Positions 11,698-24,241 of a stretch of 64,000 nt of DNA are shown piece by piece. The translations under genes and the position numbers were made by a program. The stretch is taken from assembly GCA_026545765.1 (NCBI GenBank), contig CM048843.1, positions 21,387,646-21,451,645 of the forward strand, read 5' to 3'. The notes beneath the pieces are model-generated. The model did not search any database. It was not told the origin of the DNA and worked only from the letters and a program-made list of their open reading frames with translations. Position 1 is the stretch's first letter; the number at the start of each line of letters is the position of its first letter. The DNA is from Plantago major (lineage: Eukaryota; Streptophyta; Magnoliopsida; Lamiales; Plantaginaceae).

Positions 11698-13264
11698 CCC
11701 TAAATTACAGTGAGTTCTGAAAGCTAAGACACAACCTAAGTAGAAAATATCTTATGATAGAAGCACACAGAGGTCTCCTAAAGTACTGATCAAGAGGTAT
11801 TTAAACAAGTTTCACCTTATTCTTTACTAGTCCTATGTGAATTAGACTTGTTTGTTGATCTGATTTTGTGTTACGAATATATAGCTTATTGTATCTATGA
11901 AAGGTTTGGACTATTATATGTGTTGAAACATATGTTCTGTTTGTCAGAGAAAATGTTAAAGTAATTGATTTTATGATATGATTCTGCTCAGATAGAAATA
12001 CACGTTAGTATGATATTTCTTTGTTATAACTACTGAGCAGACATGTTTTATGAATTTAGATAAGTCATTTTAGTCTCACCTGGTTGTACTTGTATCTGTC
12101 GAATCCGGTAGTGAGTCGGTTAAAGTTGAGATGTTGGATTTACAAATTATTGTCTGGACACTTCTGATATTTTCGAAAAAACTAGGTTGCGTCATTGTCT
12201 GTAATTAATAAAATAATTGCTCATTGTATATGTGCTCTAATATTCAATTAACAACGTCTTATGCACAAGTATCTCTGATCTAGGTGAGGATTCCTTTTAC
12301 CCTTTTCCATAGCAGTACATTCCTTTGTATTGCATATGGCCCAGCTTTCATACTATTCTTGCTTTCATCCCTTAAATTCCTATTCAATTCTGATCTTCTA
12401 TTCTTATGCTTTACTTATACATGAAATCTGCATTTCATGTTCATGTTCATACCTTTCTTGAAATTCCCTTGTTCTTCATGTTTCTATTGATCCAAAACAT
12501 GCTTGAAATGGGAATTTGTGTTTCCCTAAAAGTGTTTCGTGCGTGTATCCGTGGGCCTTGGGACTGAGATTAGTAACTACCAGACTGTCGGTTTAAGGTT
12601 ACTACGTTCAGATCCTACTTTGGAATTATAATGCAGTCCAGGTGGCTTCAATATATGTTTCAAATTAACATGTACCTAGGCATGTTGCTGTGAATCGAGT
12701 TAGCTCCTCGCGTGGGAGTAATAAGGTCGTAAAAATAAAGGATGACGGTTGGTATACGTGTATCTTAACCTTTTCTTGCCTTTCATTCTTTCTTGATTCC
12801 ACATCTTGTATAATCTTTCTTGTTATTCGTGCTTTATCCTATCCTCACTAAGTCACCAAAGACTTACCCTCTTCATTGTTTCCTTCCTCAGAATAAACGA
12901 GTATTGCGGGGATCTTATGTGAATAGTGTGCGTGTTGTGCTTGCTGCTTGAATAAAAAGGGACACTGTTGCTTGTAAAATTCATGTAAAGTTAGTATATT
13001 GCTCCCTCAACACCGGATCCCAAGTGAAGTACTCGTGAAGAAGTGTATCCAGAGCTTCTGTATATTGATATGGTTTGAATAAAATTAAAGGTTTTACTTA
13101 TTTTAAATTGTTGAACTTGTTCTAATTTGTTGATTTTATCTATTGATTGTTACCCTATCGTTCCTATTACTTTCCGAAAGATGAAGTTTTCACTTGAAAG
13201 AAAGTTTAGGCGGGTGGTTTTCTATATAGAAGTAAGTTCTTCTTAATCGGGGCGCCACATGCAT

Positions 13265-13610
13265 CAAGAAAGTTAAAGACCCATGAACAAAATATTTGGT
13301 AAAACATATGACACAAAAGTTGTCGTTGTCTATAAAAAAAGTTCGACAAATATTATTCTATTTTAAGTATAATTTTTTTTAAAAGGTTATAATGTGAACT
13401 ACAATTTTTTATGTCCCTGATCAAATTATGAAGAAATGTCGAAGTGTTTAGATATGCATTTTTCCACATTATAAAATTTGTTTGATTATATGTTTGTGAA
13501 CTTGGAGTATTGTAAAATTATGCATTTCTTATGTAAAGTTTTGTATCCATTTCCCGTCAAACATCGACTAGTTGGAAGTGTTAAAAGTTATCAGTTACTG
13601 TAGAAATGGA
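13265..13610 (+). other. Short RNase H remnant then AT-rich non-coding DNA
   Basis: The first 40 bp or so resume the gypsy RNase H region interrupted at 9911. The remainder is AT-rich with no recognisable coding or repeat structure, so the rest of the element (integrase, 3' LTR) is absent here. Confidence 0.5.
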
Positions 13611-13620
13611 ATGTCAGAGA

Positions 13621-14479
13621 CAGGGACGGAGCCAGGATTTGAAAGTGGGGGTGGCGAAGTATTATAACACGGGCACACTATGTAATTTAGTTAGGTCGGG
13701 TTAGGACGGACAGGGTCGGATCAGATCAATATTTTTTACACCAAATTCATCATACATATTTAAATATGAGTATCCAAGTAAAATGAAAGGAAAGAATTCC
13801 ACATCATGATACAGGCAAACCAAAAATGAATAAATGACCCACTTTTATGAAAATCAAACGTTACGTCTCTTCATCTTCTCAAAATCATCAGCGATTGAAT
13901 CAATGTCAAAACCCTCGACAATTCATTTTTCAATATGCATTATCAAATAGCTAGATAAGAAGTCATCCTCCATTGAACTCCCGCAGTCTTATCTATATAT
14001 GCAATTTTCATGACTGAAAATGCACGCTTAGAACTTGTTCTAAAATTATAAAAACCGCCCATATAACCCTCTTAAATTAGTTAATTAGTAAAATATCTCT
14101 TTAATCACAAAGTCTTCGAATAGACGCGTAAGTGAGAGACGGATTGATATTCTTAAGTATTATTATAATGTTTTATGAGGCATACATTTTATATAATTTT
14201 TTATTATGTAGTATATCACTGATGTTTTTAGTAAAACCTCTAATATTTTTAGATATAACTGTAATGTTTATCCGTCTCTTTTACTTTCTCCATAAGACCG
14301 CCTCTCAGGGGACCTACGTTAAATTAATATTATAATTTTCTCAACTTATTTAACTATAAAGCTGACTATCTAAATGTACTAACTAAAAAAATTTAGGGGT
14401 GACGAAACATATAATTTTCTAAAATATGTCTATAGCATTAAAGAAAATGAAAATTTTAGCCACCCCTGTCTCTGCCCTG
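13621..14479. mobile_element. hAT-like non-autonomous element
   Basis: The left end reads CAGGGACGGAGCCAGG...GGGGTGGC. The right end in reverse complement reads CAGGGCAGAGACAGGGGTGGC. These are imperfect terminal inverted repeats of the common plant hAT MITE type. Flanking octamers GTCAGAGA (13613-13620) and GGCAAAGA (14480-14487) agree at 6 of 8 positions, consistent with an aged 8-bp target duplication. Another MITE (about 14115-14310) lies inside. Confidence 0.65.
14115..14310. repeat. MITE of the 'GAGACGG' family, copy b
   Basis: Inverted relative to the copy at 11171-11412. It shares AGAGACGGATTGAT, GTTTTTAGTAAAACCTC and TGTAATGTTTATCCGTC blocks. It is nested in the hAT-like element. 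Confidence 0.6.
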
Positions 14480-14487
14480 GGCAAAGA

Positions 14488-15075
14488 CATTTTAAGGGAA
14501 GGGATTAAAAATGATGCACGATTTGAAAAGTACAAGCCAACTTGCATCAAATTCAGCGGCAAAATAACAGTGAATCATGACGACCTGGAAGCTAATTTAG
14601 TAACAGCTCTTATTTTCCGAACATAAAGCGTGAACAACAGTACACCTGATTGAAAATTTGAAAGCTTTCAAGGTAGTCTTGAGTGAGACGGCCAATCCTT
14701 GAGAGACCAGTCCGTTCCAATAAAGAAAACATCGTAGGATAATACACCATACTGTTGTATTATCAAACCAAAATTGTAGAAATAATCTTACTAATGTTAC
14801 TCCTAAACTAATTACATTCAATTCATCAGGTGTTCAACATTGCATTTCATGTGTTTATGTTCTCTGTATGTCTCCTTGCCTTGCAGTGGTATAAACTAAA
14901 GCAGCCATACACTAAAACCATGATTGGAATAGAACTGAAAATATAAAGGAAAATGTAATTGACTATCAACTTCTTGTCAAGAAATCACCAGAAACTGAAA
15001 GAGAAGGAAAACCACTAAAATCATGTTAGACAAAACTTCGGGGGCCCTTGGGACCGTAAAGAACTCCAGTCCTGC
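14488..15075. other. Region downstream of TYW1
   Basis: No gene was recognised. It should include the 3' untranslated region of the minus-strand TYW1 gene just left of its stop codon. I could not pick a polyadenylation signal with confidence. Confidence 0.4.
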
Positions 15076-17195
15076 TCAGCGAGGTTTGTGATTTCGTTCT
15101 TTCTTAAAGCGAGCTTGCTGTGGATCAAAACCCCCTTCCTCTGCTCCATACACTGCCCAAGATGGTGTGGCAGCCATGTAATCCTTGCTTGTAAATGCTT
15201 CTCCACTGGATACCTTTTATTAACAATAAGTGGCACAATTTCAGTAAACATAATGATCCCAAAATGACCACCTCTACTTGACAGTTACCAGATCATTGTT
15301 CCAACATTTCCAATGTGCATTTTTGCAGTTTGCACTATTCCACTTGATACAATCCATTAGGCCAGAATCAGTCGCGGGAAATATATTCAAAATCACTATG
15401 ACATTTTGTGCTTTAATAATTTGGAGTGACCTTATTAATCATATTTTCTTAATCCTTGTGAAAAAAGGTATGCAGAAATCAAGATTGGGATGGAGGCAAT
15501 TTTTGCAGTTAGGAAGTAAATAACAAACCAGATCATGGAACTTCTCGTAGTCGATCCATGTAAACCATTGTCCATCAACCTTGAATTTATCCACTTTAGC
15601 AAGAAGAACACAACATGAGTGCACATGCTCACAAGCAACTTCGTATGCGCCATTGCTTTTCTGAGCTAAGGCCACAGAGAACTCTCTCACGTCTGCATGC
15701 CAAGGCACATTCTCCATGGTTAACTTTGAAGTTGCCGACCTGTTACAGTTTGTGAAGTTCATAAATGAGATAAAGAACAAATTGCAACTCATAAAAGGAT
15801 CAGCTAAGAATATACTCTTACGTTCCACAGTAAGTCACCCCTTTTATTTCAATAAAATCAGGACTCCCGATATCAAATAAGTTATAATAGGCATCTATGT
15901 CCTCTGTATTCCATCCTTTAACCAATGTCAGGCGATATACAGTTCGCTGTTGCTTCTCCTTGAGAGACTTCAGGGAATCCTGAAATCAAATCATTAGCAA
16001 AGGGAGTTAGAGATGGAACACTTGCAAAAGGCAAGAGTTGGTAAATTGGGAATTCACTAACTATAGGTACTTCCACAAGTTCAGAATTTTTCCAGAATTA
16101 GAGTAATTGCCCAAAATGTCGAATTGCTGAAGTGTGTATATAACCACAATATAATGCACTTAGATAAAGAGCCTTTCAAGCGATGTTGCAGTGATACTTC
16201 TTACAATTGCACGGTGCCAATACCGGATATTTCAGGGGTACGATATGCTTTGGTACAGTACTGGTACTAACCAGATACATATTGCACATTTGCCATTGAA
16301 GTTTATTATTTTTATATCCAAGGGTAAAAGATTAACTTTTGCATCTCCTTAAATTAATGTAGGACTTAAACTTCAGGGATGCCGCATCTGAGTATCAATT
16401 AAAATCCTAGATATTTTGAGAAACCATGCAGTCATGCCTGTATCTATATATCCATGCAACATAGCTTTCAAGTCATTTTGATAATAGTATGACAAGCAGA
16501 TGCAGCATGAACAACCAAGGGTGTTTCTCTTGACTATTGTTTATTAATCACAAGATAAAAGCATAAATTGAAGCAAGTCATGAAGATGCGAGTGCTAAAA
16601 AGTTGGTCCTCGTAGAAACAAAAGAAGCATTTACTGGTGGTGGCATGGTTTCTCCGAACGTTTAGGAAAAACTGGCTTTTCCTAAGAATTTCACATAGGA
16701 GACAGTTGTTATATGGTTAATGATTTCATTTTCTATGTTTGTTCTTGTATGTACAATAGTTGCAATTATTTGCTTGCAGAGATGATACCCACTATTTGCC
16801 TATGATGTAGCTTAGGGACAAATGATGTCTGGTGGGTCTAAAAAATCTAGAATGATAATACTGTGTAAGCATGTGAAATTACATTGTGCAAGCATGTGAA
16901 CGAATAAAGAAGGGTAAACAAAATAGGGTTCCTATATCAAGGAGACTACTTACAACAAAACGCTCCCAGAAGTCCCCAAAGAGTGGTCTATCAATAGCTT
17001 TCAAGCTATCCTTTGTAGCAGCATCCACACTTACATACAACTGCATTTCCCCATTCAGAGTGTTAGACCTTGTATTCCAACTACAGTCCTCCGAACATGA
17101 TCTTCAGAAACGCCATTATTTACAACGACGACAATAACAATAACAATAATAATAATCATAATGACGATGATGATGAATCAACGACGACGACAACG

Positions 17196-17229
<34 letters not shown>

Positions 17230-20138
17230 AAGAAGAAGAAGAACAACAACAACAACAATTAAGACCTGAGTGATAGGTTTCAGCGTCTTTATTTTATCGG
17301 GGAATTGTGCATTTGTTACAAGAAAGGTTGAGATTCGCCTTCGATGTAGCTCATCTATAAGTGTATTGATCTCCGGGTACATAATAGGTTCACCAACCAG
17401 TGACAAGGCACAATGTCTAGGAGAAAGTCCCTCAGATAAACGCTCTGCTTTTACCCCTGCAGGCATGTGTGAAAATATTTGCACTTATAAGTATTTGACC
17501 CATATATCAACAACCAGATCAAAGGCATAAAATTCAATGCGAGTCTTAGCATATATTTTTACAACTAGTCTGATATTCGGTAGTTTATCAATTATCAAAC
17601 CTGAAGGTTGAATTGATATAACGATTGAAGAAAAAGCATGTTGACCCAAAACTTTTTTAGTTTATAATAACTAATGAGCTTTAATAAACCAAGAAATCTA
17701 TTAAAAATACAGTTATACCACTAAACATTTCCAAAAAGTTGCATTTTACACGAATTTCTTGACACCCTTACATAATAATTAAGGTCAAAACTGTCCCGGC
17801 ACAACAACAACATAATAATACATTTAGGAAGAGTTTCCGTGGCCAGAACAGGTACCATTATTAAAAAAATTCCAAAAGGTCAGAGCATATAAAATAGAGA
17901 GAGATAGAATACACCGGAAGTGTATTACAGAAATCAGGCAACAATTTCATACTGTTAAATTATCAAAGCAACTAAAATGACATATAGTAGTAAACGTCAC
18001 CAGGAACCCCTTTCATTTGCCGTATCATTTTTGTATGCAGATCAATGGCAGTCTCAACGATCTGTAATGGATCATCCATCTTCCATCGCCAGCTTTTCCC
18101 CACAGGATTTGTGTGGTGTCTCCAGCAGAAGACACATTTGTTTGCACATGCTAGACTGGGGGTTGCCTCCATGCACCTAGAGGAAAGTAATTCAAATGAA
18201 TGGCAATACTTATTAAAATGTAAGGACATAGCAAAAACTACAGTGAATTCGTCCGAGCAATAAAATGGTATGTCAGTATATTCGTGATACTCTACTCAAC
18301 TGGCAGATAAAACAGCTTTCTTTCTGACTGAAATAATATATCACTTGAGTTGGTTTGAGACCCAAAAGATTCAAAATAAATCTAAACACATCTCCTGATC
18401 CAAGAGCTGCATAAAGCATGCAAAAAGAATGACCCATAATTCCAGACAGAAATACAAACCTCCCCAAAACTGTAGAAATACAGCATCAATGGTATAAGTT
18501 ATTACATGAGCAAGAAAAATTGTACCTGTGACTCTCAATGCCATAAAATGAATGCTTATAGCAGCCTCCACGTCCTCTAAGTTGAGATTTTGTCCATCTA
18601 CATATCTTCACACCGCTATGGGAGCCAATGATTTTATAGCCCTATCAGGAAAGTTATCTAGTTAAGTTAATAAGAACTGCCTAAAACACAGAAATATACC
18701 AAGGCAAAAATCGGTGTGAATAAGAAAAAGACTACTTGATCTGCTGGGTCAAGTCAGTGGTCACTACTACAGTACTATTGCATGAAAATTACTTTTTGGG
18801 GAATGAAGATGGGTTGGTTCATTTTGCAGCGGGATAGTCAGGAAGACACATCCACAGCTGTTTGTTTTTCCTTTCAGAATGTGTTGAGTGTTTCATTGAT
18901 TATTTGACTGTTACGGATAGATCAAAATCAGCTCCAGATGGAGGCACTTTGTGTACATTAATACCAAGGTTAATGTAACATGTCAAAAGAGGACTCCCAC
19001 TATAGGTATGGTATTAGACGTGGAAATGGCAGAAATGGAAACACATCACAAAATATAAATCAAGTATATTTCGTCGCCCTTATGTGCCTGCAAGCTTCAC
19101 AAAACGATAATTACAACAATCGGCAAGCAGAGACCACATCCAACAATGAGTGCAGTAAACAAGAGTGATATGACTTCCCTTAGTTGGGCAATAAGAAACA
19201 CCACAGACCGAATAGCAACACATACAAAATTATCATGGATGGGTGTCTACTTTAGATATTTTCATTATTTTGGATACATAAATAATGCTGTCTACCTGCT
19301 TCTGTAAACTAGCACGTATCACAGGCGTCACCATTTCTTTCTCTCCACTCTTCAGTTCCCCATCGACTATCCCATTAACCTTAGCTACCCCATCTGACTT
19401 TCTAGAAGGCCCTTTGCCCGCAATATCCTCAAGATCAACAATCCCCGAATCCACCTCATCCTCCTCTTCCTCACTAAACTCACTCTCACTCTGATCATCC
19501 AACGGCGCCCCATTTTCCCCTAAACCACCCCCCTTCAAAACCTCCATAAGCCTCCGACTCCATCCACCAAACACCTTATCCAAATCTCCCTCGTCCACGT
19601 CCCCTTCACCCATCTCCACCACCTCGTTCGCCCCCATCTTCCTCAAACTTTTAGAAACCCCCCTCGCCACCGCATTATAGGTCTCCCCATAACTCCCACT
19701 CCCCACACCGAAAACCGCGAAATCGCAGCCATTCAAAACCAACCCCCCAACCCTAAAATCTTCCGCACTATCATTAATCCAATCCACCAAAAACTTGCCA
19801 TCCTTAGGCGGTCCCCCGTCCTCCCAAGTGGACGCAACAATCAATACAAGCTTCTCCTTACATAAATCCTCCGGCTCGTAGTTTTTGGGATCAATTAGGT
19901 CAAACTGAAGGCCGTTGAGGGTTAAGAGCGAGTGTAGGCGGTGAGCTAGGGTTTTGGAAGTGTTGGTTTGGGAAATGAAGAAGAGTTTGCCGGTTGCTGT
20001 GGAGGTAGGTTTTGGGGCTGTGAGGGTCGGAGAGAGCCGGCGACGGCGGTGGCGGGATTTGTAGAGGAAGTAGAGAGTGGCGGTGGCGGAGAGGAGAGAG
20101 AGAATGGCGAGGTGTTTGGGTGAAAGAGAAGGGTACAT
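15076..20138 (-). CDS. TYW1: tRNA 4-demethylwyosine synthase (TYW1), 8 exons, 639 aa
   Basis: Radical-SAM enzyme that converts N1-methylguanosine-37 of tRNA-Phe to the tricyclic 4-demethylwyosine, the second step of wybutosine synthesis. Exons (minus strand): 20138-19296, 18641-18526, 18176-18001, 17456-17266, 17040-16954, 15979-15822, 15739-15529, 15213-15076. All introns are GT-AG, the phases fit throughout, and the exons sum to 1920 nt. The N-terminus has a hydrophobic segment (residues 10-26) followed by Arg-rich residues, then a flavodoxin-like domain (about 51-203), an acidic linker (about 217-237) and the radical-SAM domain with CX3CX2C at Cys330, Cys334 and Cys337 (ACANKCVFCW). The C-terminus has the conserved 'SWAVYGAEEGGFDP' end of the family. 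Length is close to other plant TYW1 proteins. The hydrophobic N-terminus suggests membrane attachment (inference). No break was seen. Confidence 0.95.
17127..17262. repeat. CAA/GAC trinucleotide microsatellite in TYW1 intron 4
   Basis: An irregular array of CAA, AAT, GAC and GAA triplets fills much of the intron next to the donor of exon 4. On the transcribed strand the intron begins GTCTTAATTGTTGTTG, so the array starts only a few bases after the splice site. Confidence 0.85.
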
Positions 20139-20314
20139 GGTGGGGATTTGGATTAGGAAGATAGATTGATAGGGTGTTTTAGGAAAGTTGAAGAGGGAAG
20201 AAGCTATGGCTGCATACCATTTTTTTCTGCACTGTTAGAGAGGTTTTGGGATCGCTGAGGAAGAAAGGACTTTCAGGTTGGGGAATATAGCAAATCACTC
20301 CTTGTACTTTTACT

Positions 20315-20328
20315 TTTTCATATAAAAT
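20315..20328 (-). promoter_or_regulatory. Candidate TATA region of TYW1
   Basis: The minus strand reads CCAATTTTATATGAAA about 180 bp upstream of the start codon at 20138. It is the only TATA-like motif noticed in the short upstream region before repeats begin. Weak evidence, from motif and position only. Confidence 0.25.
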
Positions 20329-20498
20329 TGGTGAAACACATCCACCAACTTCATTAGTAACTATGAAATGTAAAATACGACTCAAGATGACTGAATGATA
20401 TGCTTTTAAAGGCAACCTGAACCCGTACAAGACCAAACGGGTAGATATTTTATATCGGGTCTTCTACCCATGCACGATCCAGTAATTAGTAACTAATA

Positions 20499-20711
20499 CT
20501 CCCTCCCGGACTTAACTTCCACTGGTCCGGGCACAAGTTTTAAGATAAATTGAATAAAATGGGAGACATAGTGAATAAAGTATGAAACAGTGTGAATAAG
20601 ATATGAGAAATGTGAATAAAGTAAAAGAGAGGTTTTCCATTTAAAGAAGGGGAAATTAAATTTGAGATGGACCAAAACGGAAATAGGGAGTTGAGTTCGG
20701 GACGGAGGGAG
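20499..20711. mobile_element. Stowaway (Tc1/mariner) MITE
   Basis: Terminal inverted repeats CTCCCTCCCGGACTTAAC (left) and CTCCCTCCGTCCCGAACT (right, reverse complement). TA target duplications at 20497-20498 and 20712-20713. 213 bp and non-coding. It lies about 360 bp upstream of the TYW1 start. Confidence 0.9.
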
Positions 20712-20730
20712 TACATGTTAAAAAAAAAAG

Positions 20731-20815
20731 TGTAACGCCCTGTCCCCTTGCGGGTCAAGGCCCGGCCCTTTTGCTGGCCTGCTCTCAGGGTGATATGTTG
20801 AACCATTATACCAAC
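20731..20815 (+). repeat. Fragment of a gypsy-type LTR end
   Basis: TGTAACGCCCTGTCCCC followed by a GC-rich 'GGGTCAAGGCCCGGCCC' block resembles the starts of plant chromovirus LTRs. Only a short segment is recognisable before AT-rich sequence resumes. Confidence 0.4.
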
Positions 20816-20984
20816 AAATATATTTTTATGCTCAAGTTGTTCACTATTTCAAATCAAATGTTTAATCTTTTGTCAAACGTGAATTACTAACATTTATGAA
20901 ATATTGCAATTAAATCTCTAAACCATATCAAATATTTTCATATGACCGGAAATAAACCAAGTAATCAATAGTATTTTAGTATCC

Positions 20985-22540
20985 GAACAAATACCTTTTT
21001 TAATATATAGATATAGATAATCATATTTCCTTGACTTTTGACTTATCAATGGCTCTTTATGATATAGATATACCAACCATTGCCACGGTATAGTTTACTA
21101 ATATATAGGAGATAATAAAATAAATTAATCGAAAAAATAAGATAGTCAAACTTCCCTGTAAACAACATTAGCATTGATTGTGGTGTCAGTGGGTAATCCT
21201 TCTTCATCACCGAGTCTTATTTTTTTATGCTAATTATAGAAAATGTATACGATTTTAAAGGGGTAGGATCCAATCCAAGCTGAACAAATTCAGTACCCGA
21301 CAGGTTGATAACATACTATATTTTATATCTCACCCTCGTACCTAACTCGTTATTTAGTAACTGATACATATTCTTAAAAAACAGTATCCCTACAACTCGA
21401 ACCAAAATAAAATACAAAAGTGTATAATGCAATTAAATGGGTGGGTTTCCAACAACCCCGGGTGGTATATCCTCCTCCCCCCCCCCCCCCCCCAAACCAA
21501 CAAAAAAAAATTTACAAATGTAATTGCACATGTTACGATGGTTTTTTGGCACCCAACTCCCCTCCCCCGAAAAATATGTACTTTTTACTGACTAATTCTA
21601 GAATGTTGCGGTTCGAGTCTTGTTACAAAGGTGAGTATATGCCCGACTCGAACCTGAACATCATTATTTTGAACGGATTTTCATGCGGGTTGGATCCATC
21701 CGTTTAAAAGTAAAATGACAGAATACCAGTGTAGTAAGATATATGCCGACATGAGCTCAACAGTATTCCTGGCTCTTGTTAATTGTCATAACTTAGTAAA
21801 GAGGTATAGAAAAATATGTGCGTTAGAATCTATAATAGGAAATTGTTTATCCTTTATATACATATGATATGATGTAAAAAAATTACAACTTTAGTGTCAC
21901 GATTTTTTCTAACTAAGTTTTGATAGTACACGAAAATGTATCAAAGTGCAAACCCCTTAAATCAAACTCCACCCATAAAATACAAACTAACACAACTTTA
22001 AACGTTCGCTCATGTTAAACTTTATAAGGTTGTATGTGTTTCATTCTTGTAAGTTTGGATTAGTTTAGTAGTTATCCTAAATAGAGTATATAATTCACTT
22101 CACTAACATCTATCTATTATATCGAAATATATTATCCTTAGAGTACACTCAAACTTATTATCATGATAATTACAACTTAAATAAGTATATAATTTAGTAT
22201 TTTCCTACTTCTTTTATTCTTGGACCATCCTCCATATTTGGACCAATATAAACGTAAAAAAATAAATCAGAAAAAAGAAATCCGGTAGATTGAATTTTCT
22301 TTCTTAATACAAACATAATCAATACCGGGCATGAAGATGGAGATAAATGATTTGTACATATGTAGGTTTAATATTGTAAACGAATAGTTGTTGTTATGTT
22401 TATTAGTATTCAAAATTTATGTTTTTAGGTCGTAAACATTTGATTTATAAAAACATTTTAGCGGACTTGTGCCAATCAAACTTTATAAATTCATTTGGTC
22501 CGTGTTTGAATTGGTAATCCTAATTGTACGGTTGATTAAT
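20985..22540. repeat. Dispersed repeat family A, copy 1
   Basis: Shares a long series of collinear blocks with 30712-32045, among them AACAACCCCG-GGTGGTAT, GAACATCATTATTT, CCAGTGTAGTAAGATATA, AATAGGAAATTGTTTATC and TAGGTTTAATATTGTAAA. Its first third also matches 24530-25000 and 55700-56200. It is non-coding. The opening motif in the other copies (CCGTGGCGATGTCACG) resembles the start of some plant Helitrons, but no certain termini were found. It contains poly-C and A-rich runs. Confidence 0.7.
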
Positions 22541-22741
22541 CAGGTAAGAACTTTTAATAAGTAAAAAAATCATTGTGGAATAATGTAGTACTTCCTCCGT
22601 CCCGCGAATAGCTTCCTATTTTGCAATTTTAGGTGTCCCAAACAAAACTTCTCATTTCCATTTTTGTCAATCATCTATCAAACTATTGTATTGGTAAAAA
22701 ATACGCTGTTGACTAATTTGACCAAATTAGGTACAAATGTT

Positions 22742-23085
22742 TGAACGAGCCTAATCAAGAAATTGGGTAAACGCTTCCTATAGCTCAAGCCCAATCCAAA
22801 ATACTACATGTTCAATTACAAGTCCACAAAGCCATATGGATTGCAAGGTGAAAATTGAGCATAGTCTTCACGAGGAGGGCCTCCAGTGGTCTGATCCATG
22901 TGATAAGGCCCAATACGATATGGGCCGCCTCCTAGCCCACACGCGAGATACTTGACGCGCACACCACTGGGAGTCCAACGGCTCTATCGGAGAAAAAGTC
23001 TCACATAGGCGGTTGGAGGACTCCGAACTACCCGCGTACTCGGGTAGTGGTTACGCAACAGACTCATAGTTGTATGTCTCTGCTT
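22742..23085. other. GC-richer unidentified segment
   Basis: About 340 bp with blocks such as GGCCCAATACGATATGGG and CCGCGTACTCGGGTAG, clearly richer in G+C than its flanks. No coding frame is recognised. The composition and 'GGGCC' content resemble plant LTR U3 regions, but no boundaries were found. Confidence 0.35.
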
Positions 23086-24241
23086 TGTTATAATTTTAAG
23101 AGGCATTGATATAGTTTTAAGAGACTGTTATTGTTTTAAGCATCAATGTTACTATTTTTAGCTTGTGTTGTATTTTTCTGCTTTGTTTAATGGTTTTAGC
23201 TTGTGTTGCATTTTTGTGATTCGTTATAGTTTTAAGAAGCATTGTTATAGTTTTAAGAAACACAGTTATTGTTTTAAGAATCAATGTTACTGTTTTTAAC
23301 TTGTGTTGCACGTTCCTCTACTTTGTTATAGTTATAAGAGACATTCTTATCGTTTTAAGAGCCAACATTATAGTTTTAAGCATTAATGTTACTGTTTTTA
23401 GCTTGTGTTGCATGTTACTGCTTTGTTATAGTTTTAAGAGACATTGTTATAGTTTTAAGAGGCATTGTTATAGTTTTAAAGAAGCACTGTTATGGTTTAA
23501 AGCATCAATGTTATTGTTTTAGCCTGTGTTGCATGTTCCTACTTTGTTATTATTTTAAACACGAGTGATAGTTTTAATAAGAGATGTTATGGTTTTAACC
23601 CAATTATTGAATGTTTTAAGCAGGTACTGATGATAACATCGAGTTCGGTGATAGATCTATCAAAGGTGTTACTGCAGTATTGAGCAACAAGCAACAAAAG
23701 GCAGGAAGCCGAAGTTCACCAACAAGTTTAACCGGGAAAAAAAAACTTATTTGAATATTGTAATGATTGAATGTTTCAACATTGTAATGAACAAATGTTT
23801 TAAGTAGCTTTTTTAAAGCTTGTTCATTGATGTTTTAAGGCATCCCTGAAATTTTTATACTTGTTTAATGATATTTGTGATAATTTTACATTATCACTTA
23901 AAACTATCATGTAGCTCCTTAAAACCATCACACCATCTCTTAAAAAATTAACAAAATAGATTAAAACTATAATTGAAACATACAATACTGATACATTAAA
24001 AACCATCATATCATCTATTAAAACATTAACAAACGACGTTAAAACTATAGCTGAAGCTTTCAATGCTAACAACTTAAAAACATAACATAATCTTTTAAAT
24101 GCATAACGAAAATGTGTGTCTCGGCGGTTGTTTAAGAAACTCGGCTGGTCAAACCGCTAAAACACAAAAACTGCAAAAAACCACAAAAAACATTGACTTT
24201 CCTATATTTTAGGAAAATCTTACCTTTTCCAAGACTTTGGC
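23085..24241 (+). mobile_element. Partial MULE, right half, with minisatellite
   Basis: Holds an array of imperfect units built on GTTATAGTTTTAAGAGGCATT (23085-23620), then an exon-like stretch (about 23630-23720), then AT-rich DNA ending in a MULE-like terminal repeat near 24195-24241 (reverse complement: AAAGTCTTGGAAAAGG, then TAAGATTTTCCTAA). The same order occurs at 57338-59060, where the left end is present and the right end missing. The left end is missing here. Confidence 0.6.

Larger units (their letters stand above)
9912..13259 (+). mobile_element. Long solo LTR inserted into the gypsy RNase H region
   Basis: Begins TGTGACGCCCC and ends GGGGCGCCACA, giving TG...CA with an imperfect terminal inverted repeat. 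It is flanked by an exact 5-bp duplication TGCAT (9907-9911 and 13260-13264). It contains a promoter-like TATATATAAAG at about 11687-11697 and no coding region, so a solo LTR is the simplest reading. It contains a smaller solo LTR (10144-11025) and a MITE (about 11171-11412). Without the smaller LTR and its extra target copy it is about 2.46 kb, long for an LTR. Confidence 0.8.

Noticed and set aside
17116-17484. 122-codon minus-strand open frame running through exon 4 of TYW1
   Set aside because: Exon 4 is real, but the poly-Leu/Val tail is intron 4 read through the triplet array.
19285-19494. Plus-strand Ser-rich frame
   Set aside because: Shadow of TYW1 exon 1's acidic linker.
23085-23620. 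Possible CRISPR-like array, because of regularly repeated units
   Set aside because: Units are imperfect, overlapping and not separated by unique spacers of constant length. It is a plant minisatellite inside a MULE.
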